A stretch of DNA of 10,000 bases from Neocallimastix lanati (nom. inval.) (taxonomy: Eukaryota > Neocallimastigomycota > Neocallimastigomycetes > Neocallimastigales > Neocallimastigaceae). Shown here piece by piece: positions 1 to 6,606 of the stretch. Below the pieces are notes generated by a model. It ran no database searches. It worked only from the letters and a program-made list of their open reading frames with translations, and was not told the origin of the DNA. The stretch's first letter is position 1, and each line of letters begins with the position of its first letter. Position numbers and translations under genes: made by a program. The DNA lies in NCBI GenBank assembly GCA_016946835.1, contig JACVTC010000162.1, forward strand, positions 1 to 10,000. Reading direction: 5' to 3'.

Positions 1-238
1 TAGTACCTTCTAAGTTTTTCGAGGGTCCTATCTACCCCCTGATGGCCACTAGTTGGAGTATCATGAAAGGATTTTAGGAGTCTAGCCTTGAGTGATGCTG
101 GCACAATTATTCTATTTTGGAAATGTAGGATACCTTTAATGAGGCTGAATATGGAGCTTTTAACTTTACCAGATTTTTCTTGGATCTTTCTTATCGTATC
201 TTGACAAAATTTATCAGACAACCTGGGACTCTTTTAAG
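1..238 (-). pseudogene. Integrase N-terminal zinc-binding region, element 1 (truncated by window edge)
   Basis: After one or two frame changes between about 242 and 222, a frame opens reading LSDKFCQDTIRKIQ, then LHFQNRIIVPASLKARLL and FHDTPTSGHQGVDRTLEKL at the left edge. The His pair in FHDTPTSGHQG matches the HH half of the HHCC zinc-binding module of Ty3/gypsy integrases. The CC half, the DDE core and the C-terminal domain are outside the window. Integrase would insert the element DNA into the host genome. No stop lies between about 222 and position 1, so this last part is intact as far as visible. Confidence 0.85.
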
Positions 239-900
239 CTATTGAATATTTCTATCGATTGTACAGCAGAATACATCATCATTGATGATAGATGAGCCCT
301 CTAAGGAGTTATTCTTCCTATAGTCCGGTCTTCTTGACAAGGAATCCGGTTTACCAGAACTAACTCCCGGTCTATAAGTAATTCTAAAGTCAAATTTAGA
401 TAAGAAGAGGCTCCAACGAATTTGCCTCTGATTGAGATGTTGAGGTTTCTTCATATAAAGTAGGTTCCTATGGTCTGTAAGAATTGAACTGGATATTTGG
501 CACCTTCAAGATGATGCCTCCATACGTCAAATGCTGTAATAATGGCTAGAAGTTCTTTGTCGTAAATTGTATAATTAACTTCAGCCTTATTCACAGAGCG
601 AGAGTAAAATGCTACAGGATGTAATAAATTATCCTTAGGGCTAACTTGGGAAAGAATGCAGCCAACAGCAAAATCACTGGCATCTGTTTCTACTACAAAT
701 TCTTTCTCTGGATCGGGAAAGATAAGTACTTCATTGTTGAGGAAAGCATTTTTAAGTTTATTAAATGCATTATTTGCTTCCTCGTTCCATAAGTAATCAG
801 CATTCTTTTTAAAAGTTTCCGGGTTCAATGATTCAGCAAAGTTTTTTATAAATTTTCCGTAGTAATTCCTTAAACCAAGAAAACTTTGGAGTTCTTTGAT
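239..900 (-). pseudogene. RT connection and RNase H domain, element 1 (frameshifted)
   Basis: The frame entering at 900 reads KELQSFLGLRNYYGKF, the standard RT thumb-to-RNase H link, and continues without interruption to about 495. An apparent start at 828 is only a TTG inside this frame. RNase H motifs follow: VVETDASDFAVG (catalytic Asp), YDKELLAI (catalytic Glu), then after a frame change near 490 LTDHRNLLYM (third Asp) and PDSLSRRPD at the domain end, which carries the fourth Asp position. The enzyme would remove the RNA strand of the RNA/DNA hybrid. The stop at 239-241 is out of the frame of the following integrase part, so it is a product of the frameshift rather than the true gene end. 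Confidence 0.9.
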
Positions 901-1545
901 GTTTTGGGTATGGCAATTCCAAAATTGATTTTAATTTATCCTTATCCATAGTGAGTCCATGTATAGAAACCGTGAACCTAAGAATGTAGTTTCAAATACG
1001 TGAAATTCACATTTTTCTAATTTCACGAATAAGCATTTTTTATTAGTAGAGTAAGAACATGACAAACATGCTTAATGTGAGTATCAAAGTCAGGAGAAAA
1101 GATAATTATATCATCCAAATATGCCTGAACAAAGGATCCAGTGATTTCTGACAATGTATCTTGTATGAATCTTTGAAAAACTGAAGGAGCATTACGTAGC
1201 CGAAAGGCATTACAAGATACTCGAAATGACCTATTGGAGTACGGAAGGCTGTAAGATATTCATGTCCTTCCTTTATTCTGACAAGATTATACGCAGACCT
1301 TAAGTCAAGTCTGGTAAAAATCTTTGATCCTTTAAATACTTCCATTAAATCGTTAATCCTTGGCAGTGGGTAACTATTACGGATTGTAATAGCATTCAGA
1401 CGGCGATAATCCACGCATAACCTGAGAGAACCATCGTGTTTTCTAACAATATTGGAGCACCAGCTGGGGATTTTGATTTTCGAATGAAGCCTTTAGCTAA
1501 ATTTTCTTCGATATATTCTTTCAAGGCTTTCATTTTCCACCGTAG
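901..1545 (-). pseudogene. Reverse transcriptase domain, element 1 (multiply frameshifted)
   Basis: RT copies the element RNA into DNA. In order, and in changing frames, I read [15 protein letters not shown] (finger region, about 1540-1480), SPAGAPI, then after a frame change near 1445 [18 protein letters not shown] (about 1445-1395), [15 protein letters not shown] with the first catalytic Asp, and LVMPFG (about 1210). A frame change near 1200 leads to [10 protein letters not shown] and the catalytic YLDDIIIFS box (about 1115). Further changes near 1040, 977 and 902 break the thumb region, which still shows LEKCEFHV. All catalytic residues are present, so the domain is broken only by frameshifts. 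It lies between the protease and RNase H, as in other Ty3/gypsy pol genes. Confidence 0.92.
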
Positions 1546-2812
1546 TTAAAGGATATATTGGTCCAAAGAATAATTGTCCTCCAGGGATCAAGTCGATTGT
1601 TATGTCATAGCTCCGGTGGGGAGGTAATTTATCAGCTTCTTCTTTTTTAAAGACTTTTACTAGATCTGAATAGTATTTTTGAATGATTTCTTTAGTACTA
1701 AGTTTCTTATTATTGAGAATTTTATCTTTATTTCTAAGTTCCATATTATTGAGAATTTTATTTTTATTTCTAAGTTTCTTATTATTGAGAATTTTATTTT
1801 TATTTCTAAGTTTCTTATTATTGAGACTTTTATCTTTATTTCTAAGTTCATTTTTGTTATTACTTTTATCAGTTTTGACTTGTTCTTGACTTTCAACAAT
1901 TACACAACATATATCCTCATCATATAGTTCATCTTCAGAAATAAATGAAGGTATAACTGAGTCATGGCCGCATTGTGAGGATTCTTCTAGCATAGGTGCT
2001 GTTATATTATTAGAACGGAATATAAATTTATTTCCTTTACAAGAATGACAATGTTGTCCACAGTTACTTTCCAAGAAATAGATTTTATTGGATTTAAAGT
2101 TGATATAGGGATTATGAATCGAGAGCCAATCCCTTCCTAAAATACCACTTATACCTTGAAGTTGTAGATTACCAACGTAGAATTCATAGGTTTCAATATG
2201 GTCCATTATTTTCAGTTTTAAAGGCTTCGTAGATTGTTTAATTACCATACTTTTACTATTGGGCAATTGGATACTAATAGGAGAAGAAAGGCCTGAGATT
2301 GGAATTTTATTAGCTGAAATAAAGTCCTTGCAAATAAAGCTTTTGGCAGAGCCTGAATCAATTAGTAAATTAATTTTGAAAGACTTTGAGTTGGTAGATA
2401 TAACAAAGGTAGTTGTCATAGAATTGGAACTATTTGGTGTATAATTAGCAGAGAGTATTTCTTTTTTGAACTTGTTCTTCCTATGATGTAGATTTCTCGA
2501 CTTAGTACTGCTTTTATTGAATTCATATTTCTTTCTATTAAATGACTTTGTTTTGTGGTTTCTAAAATGACAGAAATTGCGAATTTTGGTCTCCAAGTAG
2601 CATTTTTTGTCTATGTCAATAATAACATTTATAGCTTCAAATAGTGTTTTTGGCTTCTTTATTTTATCATATTCTTCACGTACTTCATCCAGTAGACCTT
2701 TTCCAATTATGTCGATGAAAACTTCATCTGGCCATTTAAGCCTTGCTGCTAATCTTCGGAACTCTATCGTGAATTCAGCAACCTTTCCAAGTTGTTCTTG
2801 CTTCAAATCCAT
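1493..2812 (-). pseudogene. Gag C-terminal part, aspartic protease and RT N-terminal edge, element 1
   Basis: This is the longest intact frame of element 1 (439 residues), but it is an internal piece of gag-pol and not a whole gene. Residues 1-60 carry the end of the Gag helical domain, with EFRRLAARLKW typical of retrotransposon Gag. Residues 70-118 are rich in Lys and Arg and could be a nucleocapsid-like tail, but no CCHC zinc knuckle is seen. Residues 145-235 form a retropepsin-like protease, with active-site motif LLIDSGSA (D152-S-G) and the late motif GILGRDWL at 223-230. DSG replaces the commoner DTG; both are known in active proteases. A small cysteine cluster follows (C251, C255, C258). 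A 12-residue Lys/Asn repeat fills 315-374, and the N-terminal edge of RT starts around 388. The frame is lost near 1535, and the last dozen residues are out-of-frame reading. Confidence 0.88.
1698..1870 (-). repeat. 36-bp in-frame tandem repeat inside the pol linker of element 1
   Basis: Four 36-bp units start at 1698, 1734, 1770 and 1806, and a more diverged fifth starts at 1842. Because 36 is a multiple of three the array stays in frame. It encodes about five copies of a 12-residue unit of the type NKILNNKKLRNK, between the protease and RT. Units differ by a few substitutions, for example K to M/E and N to D. The array is also the source of misleading short open frames on both strands at about 1660-1927. 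Confidence 0.95.
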
Positions 2813-3227
2813 AACTGCTTCATCAGCATGTACTTCTGCTTCTTCTCATCACCCGAGTCAAAATTCTTGAGTAGTAACTTCTTAAATTTTTGGTAGCTCA
2901 GAGTTTTCAGTGTACCATCAACTAATAGAGAGAGACCCCATCTTCTAGGTAGACCATTTAGTTTATTTATTACGTATGTATTTTTGTTTTCATCGCTTTG
3001 GAATGAATTTGGATGATCGATGAAAAAACTCTCACATTGTATTAAAACTTCTTGAATATTCGGCTTTATATTTGCTTCTCCTTCTTTGGTAAGAACTCCA
3101 TTTGGGGAGAAGAATGTAGGAATAAAATCGGTTATTGCTGATATAAATTTCGAAGCATCGATATTATTGGGATTGATTATTGGAATTTGAAATTATTTTT
3201 TGTACTTGTTGCTTCTTCACTTTCCAT
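2813..3227 (-). pseudogene. Gag N-terminal/capsid-like region, element 1 (frameshifted)
   Basis: Gag would form the virus-like particle that packages the element RNA. The ATG at 3227-3225 opens a short frame beginning MESEEATSTKNN. A frame change near 3185 then leads into an open stretch down to about 2810 containing QEVLIQCESFFIDHP, INKLNGLPRRWGLSLL and YQKFKKLLLKNF. This pattern of amphipathic helices with a W-G-L turn resembles the retrotransposon Gag (capsid-like) domain family. A second frame change between about 2845 and 2810 leads into the long frame 1493-2812, which continues the same domain. The start is uncertain because of the nearby frameshift, but upstream sequence is low-complexity AT with no alternative. 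Confidence 0.75.
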
Positions 3228-3305
3228 ATTTAAAATTCTAATAATATAAATAGAGTATAATAGAGTAAAATAAAAAGAAAATAAAGATAAGTGTAGTATA
3301 AAAGT

Positions 3306-3351
3306 ATTTTATTTTTTATTTTTTATTTTTTATTTTTTTTTTTTTTTTTTT
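3306..3351. repeat. T6A simple repeat running into a T19 tract
   Basis: Units of T5-T6 plus A repeat several times and end in an uninterrupted T19 at 3333-3351. The array directly abuts the 42-bp minisatellite at 3352 and lies about 80 bp upstream of the element 1 Gag start. Confidence 0.9.
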
Positions 3352-3570
3352 CTAACTAAAAATATATTTATTTATTTAATATAATTTTCTTCACTAACTA
3401 AATATATATTTATTTATTTAATATAATTTTCTTCACTAACTAAAATTATATTTATTTAATAAATTTTTTTTTTTTTTTTTTTTACTAACTAAAATTATAT
3501 TTAATAAAAAAAAATTTTTTTTTTTTTTCACTAAAATAAATTTATTTATTTAATATATATTCCTTCCAAT
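3352..3570. repeat. 42-bp AT-rich minisatellite, about five units
   Basis: Units begin with CTAACTAAA or CTAAAATAAA at 3352, 3394, 3436, 3485 and 3531. The first two are nearly identical and 42 bp long, ending in TTTTCTTCA. Units three and four are 49 and 46 bp because the T run near their end has grown to T20 (3464-3483) and A9T14 (3506-3528). This suggests slippage in the T run after the units were duplicated. Confidence 0.88.
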
Positions 3571-3656
3571 AATTAATACTATAAAATTAACCAATTTATT
3601 ATTATTTCTTCCATTTACTATTATATTAGATCTTCCAATCAATTATACTGATTTTA

Positions 3657-3661
<5 letters not shown>

Positions 3662-3696
<35 letters not shown>
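3662..3696. repeat. T35 homopolymer
   Basis: An uninterrupted run of 35 T, the longest homopolymer in the window. Runs of this length are unstable in copying and are often misread, so the exact count is uncertain. Confidence 0.95.
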
Positions 3697-3697
<1 letters not shown>

Positions 3698-3804
3698 ATC
3701 TTATTATAATATATTATACTAATACTATTTAATTATTAAATTAGAAGAGTTATTATTGTAATAGCTATACTAAAACTAAAATTAATTAATATAACTATTA
3801 TCTA

Positions 3805-3840
3805 CAATTTTAATATTATTTTTACATAATATTAAAATTG
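3805..3840. repeat. Perfect 15-bp inverted repeat, 6-nt loop
   Basis: CAATTTTAATATTAT at 3805-3819 and its exact reverse complement at 3826-3840 flank TTTTAC. As DNA it could extrude a cruciform; as RNA it would form a 15-bp, nearly all A-U hairpin. Its role is unknown. Even in DNA this rich in A and T, a perfect 15-bp match with so short a loop is less expected than the shorter ones nearby. Confidence 0.9.
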
Positions 3841-3950
3841 AGAAAATAAAATTAAAAAAAAAATAAAAATTATACTTAATTATACTGAGTTTATTATAAG
3901 TAAATATAACAAACAATAACCAAGCAACAGCAGAATAGTAGTTGAAAATA

Positions 3951-4006
3951 TTTTTTTAAAAAAAAAAAAAAAACCTTTTATGATTAATAACATTTTTTTT
4001 TTTTTT
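3951..4006. repeat. T7A16 block followed by T14
   Basis: T7 (3951-3957) is followed at once by A16 (3958-3973), then after a short gap T14 (3993-4006). The A16 run can pair with either T run, so slipped or hairpin structures are possible. Assembly error is also likely here. Confidence 0.85.
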
Positions 4007-4067
4007 GATATATAAATAAAAAATTTATTTTATTTGTTATTATTTATTATATTTTCTTAAAATAATA

Positions 4068-4098
4068 ACTCTTGATTTCTCAAAGAGAATTCAAGAGT
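4068..4098. repeat. 14-bp inverted repeat with 3-nt loop, followed by a T run
   Basis: The arms ACTCTTGATTTCTC (4068-4081) and GAGAATTCAAGAGT (4085-4098) pair with one mismatch around AAA. The arms carry more G and C than the surrounding DNA. A T-rich stretch follows from about 4101, so the plus strand resembles a hairpin plus T tract. Terminator function is not claimed, since intrinsic terminators of that kind are bacterial. Confidence 0.85.
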
Positions 4099-4145
4099 CC
4101 TATTTATATTTTTTTTAAAAAATTAATCTGTTAAATAAATTTATT

Positions 4146-4202
4146 TTCTAATCTTAACAAAAAAATCTATTTAGGAAAAGATTAGAAGAAAAACCTAAAT
4201 AG
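4146..4202. repeat. Two interleaved perfect inverted repeats (pseudoknot-like arrangement)
   Basis: Pair one is TTCTAATCTT (4146-4155) with AAGATTAGAA (4178-4187). Pair two is CTATTTAGG (4167-4175) with CCTAAATAG (4194-4202). The 5' arm of pair two lies in the loop of pair one, so as RNA they would form a pseudoknot or two competing hairpins. A related but imperfect copy of the 4165-4184 sequence occurs at 4252-4280. Confidence 0.7.
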
Positions 4203-4208
4203 TTTTTC

Positions 4209-4233
4209 GATCAATATTCTAATCATATTGATC
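4209..4233. repeat. Perfect 9-bp inverted repeat, 7-nt loop
   Basis: GATCAATAT (4209-4217) and ATATTGATC (4225-4233) flank TCTAATC. It sits just after the interleaved pair at 4146-4202 and before another 8-bp pair (4272-4279 with 4289-4296), making a run of small hairpins over about 230 bp. Confidence 0.75.
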
Positions 4234-4342
4234 ATCGTATAATTAAAGAAAACCTATTTGTTAGGAAAAACATTAATTACCGATTTTCTAATTAATTATA
4301 AAATATTAAATATTGATAGGATAGGAATTAATAAAAAAAAGA

Positions 4343-4368
4343 TTTTTTTTTTTTTTTTTTTTTTTTTT
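4343..4368. repeat. T26 homopolymer
   Basis: An uninterrupted run of 26 T, preceded by A8GA. It is the last long T tract of the spacer; from here to about 6490 none of comparable length occurs. Confidence 0.95.
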
Positions 4369-4727
4369 CATTTAAAAAATAAAGATTAAATAATATGATA
4401 GATTAGATACATTTATAGTTTATAATACATTATAAAATACATAATTCATTTTAATTAAAATAACTAATATTTTTATGGTAAAATATTAAATACAAATTTA
4501 CATAATTTTTTGTAAAAATTCTATTTAAATGAATAATAATAATAAGTAAATAAATTTTATATTATTTATATAAATGTATAAAATTATAATATATAAATAA
4601 ATTTAAATCAATATATGAAAATATAACTATTAAATAAATTTATAAGTTAAAATCAATGAATATATTAATTATTATTTAAATAAATAATTATTTAAAAATA
4701 ATTATTATTTATAAATAATTATAAATT

Positions 4728-4793
4728 ATTAATGATTTTTCATTAATTATAAGAAATATTAATTATTCATTATTGAATAATTATGATTTCTTA
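4728..4793. repeat. Pair of adjacent hairpins, including 19-bp arms with two mismatches
   Basis: ATTAATGA (4728-4735) pairs with TCATTAAT (4740-4747) around a 4-nt loop. Immediately after, a 19-nt arm at 4750-4768 (starting TAAGAAAT, ending AATTATTC) pairs with 4775-4793 (starting GAATAATT, ending ATTTCTTA) around ATTATT, with two mismatches. The second hairpin ends right where the first unit of the 0.5-kb direct repeat begins. Confidence 0.8.
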
Positions 4794-4794
4794 C

Positions 4795-5290
4795 ATTAAA
4801 ATGATACGATATTTTTATTAAACATCAATATCAATATTTATTTTATTTTATTTGGACGATAACAGTAGGGAATAATTGACAAAATAATATATTCTAATAT
4901 TATATAGAATAATACACACAATAATAATATTCACACTTCAATATTTAGTTTATTTATTTTATTTATTTATTATCATTCATCAATAAAAATATATCATCAA
5001 TATAAATATTTGTTAACTAGTTAAAATATAATTAAATCATTCAATAAAATATAATTAATTACTAAAATCTCTTATGTTATTAATGTAAACTAAATATAAA
5101 ACTACACTAAACTATACTAATAAACATGTTTATAGGTTAAATTATTAATAAACTAAATTAATATTAATAAAAGAACCATTCTTTAAACTATTATTATTTA
5201 CTAACTATATATATTATTACTAAATTATTATTAACCAATAAGATTTCACTAACCTAAATTTCACTAAATTATGGTATTTATGGTGGTACA
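4795..5290. repeat. 0.5-kb diverged direct repeat, unit 1
   Basis: Landmarks shared with unit 2 lie 499-511 bp apart. They are GATACG at 4803; a 49-bp block at 4851-4899 with 43 identities to 5350-5398, starting TTTGGACG and containing AGGGAAT and ATATATTCTAATA; ACTAATAAAC at 5116; and AAGAAC at 5171. Between landmarks the sequence is AT-rich and poorly alignable. No coding potential. It could be an old solo LTR or a non-autonomous element. Confidence 0.72.
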
Positions 5291-5312
5291 GTATCAAAAA
5301 TTGATACGTATC
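5291..5312. repeat. Palindromic GTATC/GATAC cluster at the repeat junction
   Basis: GTATCAA (5291-5297) and TTGATAC (5301-5307) form a perfect 7-bp inverted repeat around AAA, and GATACGTATC (5303-5312) is itself a perfect 10-bp palindrome. A diverged copy (GTATCAAAAACTGATA) lies at 5833-5848, and GATACG also marks the start of unit 1 at 4803. It may be a protein-binding or element-end motif; this is inference. Confidence 0.7.
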
Positions 5313-5848
5313 TTTTATATTTAAAGATGTATCTAAATAATTTTATTTGTTTGGACGTTGTCAGAAGGGAATTATTAACAAAATAATATATTCTAATAAA
5401 TATAATAATAACACATAATGTATAAATATAAATATATAATTTAAATGTAAAGATTTGTCTTTATTTATTTATTCTTATTTCTTTATTTATTTTTATTACA
5501 TTATTCTCAATGTTTACAAAAATATAAAAATACAAGTTATATATTTATTATTATCTTTCTCACTAACTATCTAATTATACACTTAATAATTAATATTTAT
5601 TATTCTATAAACTATTATATTTTCTACTAATAAACCTGTTATTTTGAAGTATCTTTATTATATATTTCCTATATTATAACAAAGAACTCGTCGTTTAATT
5701 ATTAATGAATTATCAAAATATGTATCTAACTATTTAGTCTTATTTAATTATCTACCAATCATTATTAATTTTTAATTTATTACTTTAACTAATTTCTAAA
5801 ACTATTTCTAATAATGTTTTTAGTGTGGTATCGTATCAAAAACTGATA
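5291..5848. repeat. 0.5-kb diverged direct repeat, unit 2
   Basis: Matches to unit 1 are GATACG at 5303, the 49-bp block at 5350-5398, ACTAATAAAC at 5626 and AAGAAC at 5682. The unit junction carries a 25-bp block at 5282-5306 that recurs at 5824-5848 with 21 identities (core GTATCAAAAA-TGATA). This suggests a third, mostly lost unit or a fixed flanking sequence. The order of landmarks is the same in both units, as expected for direct tandem duplication. Confidence 0.72.
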
Positions 5849-6475
5849 AATTTTAGAAATTATCTTAATTTTAATATAGAATTAAAAAGTGATAATTTCA
5901 ATTTATTTTAATAATAACTGTATAAGTTATTTATGAATTAAAAATGTTTTATTAAAAATAACACTAAAAATTTGGTTTATTAGAACACTTGTTTTCTAAT
6001 ATTTTATTTTATAAATCTTTTATTAAAATTTATTAAACATTACAAAATTTAAAGTGATTATTAAAATTATAAAATTAATTAATAATAATAATAATAATAA
6101 TATTTACATGAAATATTTACAAGTATTTATATTTTTCTTTAAAATTAAACTATTTATAATTTATAAATAAAAAGAATAATTAAATAAAATAAAAGTAATA
6201 AAATTAATAATAAAATAAATATTTAATAATAAAATAAATAAATTTGTTTATTATAAAAATAATTAAAAATATTTTGTTATTTAAATTAATAAATTTTGTT
6301 ATTATAAAATTATTATTTAATTATAAAATTAATTATAAAAATTATTATAAAACTAATTATTAAAACTAATTATTTTATTTTAAATTTAATCTTAATATTT
6401 TTATTTTGAAAAATATATAATATTTCTTTCATATCTGAGTATTAATGTAATTTTTAAGTGTAATTTATTTGTTTT
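5849..6475. other. Low-complexity AT-rich stretch, no feature recognised
   Basis: Mostly short A and T words with a TAA microsatellite at about 6080-6100 and repeats of the type ATAAAATTAATTAT at about 6300-6375. No frame, RNA gene or repeat with family identity was recognised on either strand. Confidence 0.8.
6080..6100. repeat. TAA microsatellite, seven units
   Basis: Seven uninterrupted TAA units in AT-rich spacer. Confidence 0.9.
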
Positions 6476-6503
6476 AATTAATTAATTAATTAATTTTTTT
6501 TTT
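6474..6503. repeat. TTAA microsatellite followed by T10
   Basis: About five TTAA units run into a T10 tract ending at 6503, roughly 100 bp downstream of the element 2 stop on its coding strand. Confidence 0.88.
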
Positions 6504-6590
6504 ATTTTATTAAATTATTATTAAACTTGGCTAAGGTTAGTTTTGATTTTATGTATAATAAATTTTCAAGATTTATTAATTTTGTTATTT

Positions 6591-6606
6591 ATCAATTCCT
6601 CGGCGG
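6591..6606 (-). promoter_or_regulatory. Possible polypurine tract and 3' LTR junction of element 2
   Basis: Right after the TAA stop of element 2 the minus strand reads CCGCCGAGGAATTGAT. In Ty3/gypsy elements the purine tract that primes plus-strand synthesis lies between pol and the 3' LTR, which usually begins TG. GAGGAA (6601-6596) followed by TTG would fit that place, and the short G+C-rich patch stands out in this DNA. The tract is short for a polypurine tract and the LTR itself cannot be verified without the 5' copy. Confidence 0.3.

Larger units (their letters stand above)
1..3227 (-). mobile_element. Ty3/gypsy LTR retrotransposon, element 1, frameshifted internal region
   Basis: Read on the minus strand, the domains run Gag, aspartic protease, RT, RNase H, then the start of integrase. 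This order defines Ty3/gypsy (Copia elements place integrase before RT). The left window edge cuts the copy in the integrase zinc-binding domain, so the integrase core and 3' LTR are outside. The likely Gag start is the ATG at 3227-3225. The frame changes at least ten times, near 3185, 2845-2810, 1535, 1445, 1200, 1040, 977, 902, 490 and 240-222. Translation otherwise stays recognisable throughout and no in-frame stop was found inside a correctly framed segment. No LTR end, primer-binding site or target duplication could be recognised upstream of 3227; that DNA is low-complexity AT. Confidence 0.93.
3228..6606. other. Gene-free AT-rich spacer between the two retrotransposons
   Basis: About 3.4 kb with very low G+C by eye. 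No open frame longer than the chance background, no tRNA or rRNA and no recognisable protein motif was found on either strand. It holds a T6A stretch, a 42-bp minisatellite, six T tracts of 14-35 nt (all before 4370), inverted repeats, a 0.5-kb diverged direct repeat, and TAA and TTAA microsatellites, listed separately. By position it should contain the 5' LTR of element 1 and the 3' LTR of element 2 if these survive, but no LTR pair can be compared inside the window. Confidence 0.9.

Noticed and set aside
826-828. Apparent start codon of an RNase H gene in element 1
   Set aside because: The codon is TTG inside a frame that continues upstream with RT thumb sequence, so it is not a gene start.
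1660-1927. Three short open frames on both strands, rich in F/I/S or K/I/L
   Set aside because: They are shadows of the 36-bp tandem repeat read in other frames; its periodicity removes stops in several frames at once.
2259-2870. Plus-strand open frames at 2259-2444 and 2607-2870
   Set aside because: They lie antisense to well-supported Gag and protease coding sequence and show no motif.
1-3227. Programmed ribosomal frameshifting as the cause of the frame changes in element 1
   Set aside because: Ty3-like elements use at most one programmed shift, between gag and pol. Ten changes, most inside catalytic domains, cannot be programmed.
3228-3320. Primer-binding site and 5' LTR end of element 1
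   Set aside because: The minus strand upstream of Gag shows no TGG-starting tRNA match and no clear CA end; the stretch is low-complexity AT.
3352-3570. CRISPR-like array
   Set aside because: Units are directly adjacent with no unique spacers, and the setting is eukaryotic, so this is a minisatellite.
4068-4110. Intrinsic transcription terminator (hairpin plus T run)
   Set aside because: The window is eukaryotic retrotransposon DNA and no upstream gene ends here; the T run is part of general AT richness.
3228-6606. Hidden small protein genes or tRNA genes in the spacer
   Set aside because: All frames are cut often by stops, no splice-plus-motif pattern was seen, and no cloverleaf with A and B box signals was recognised.
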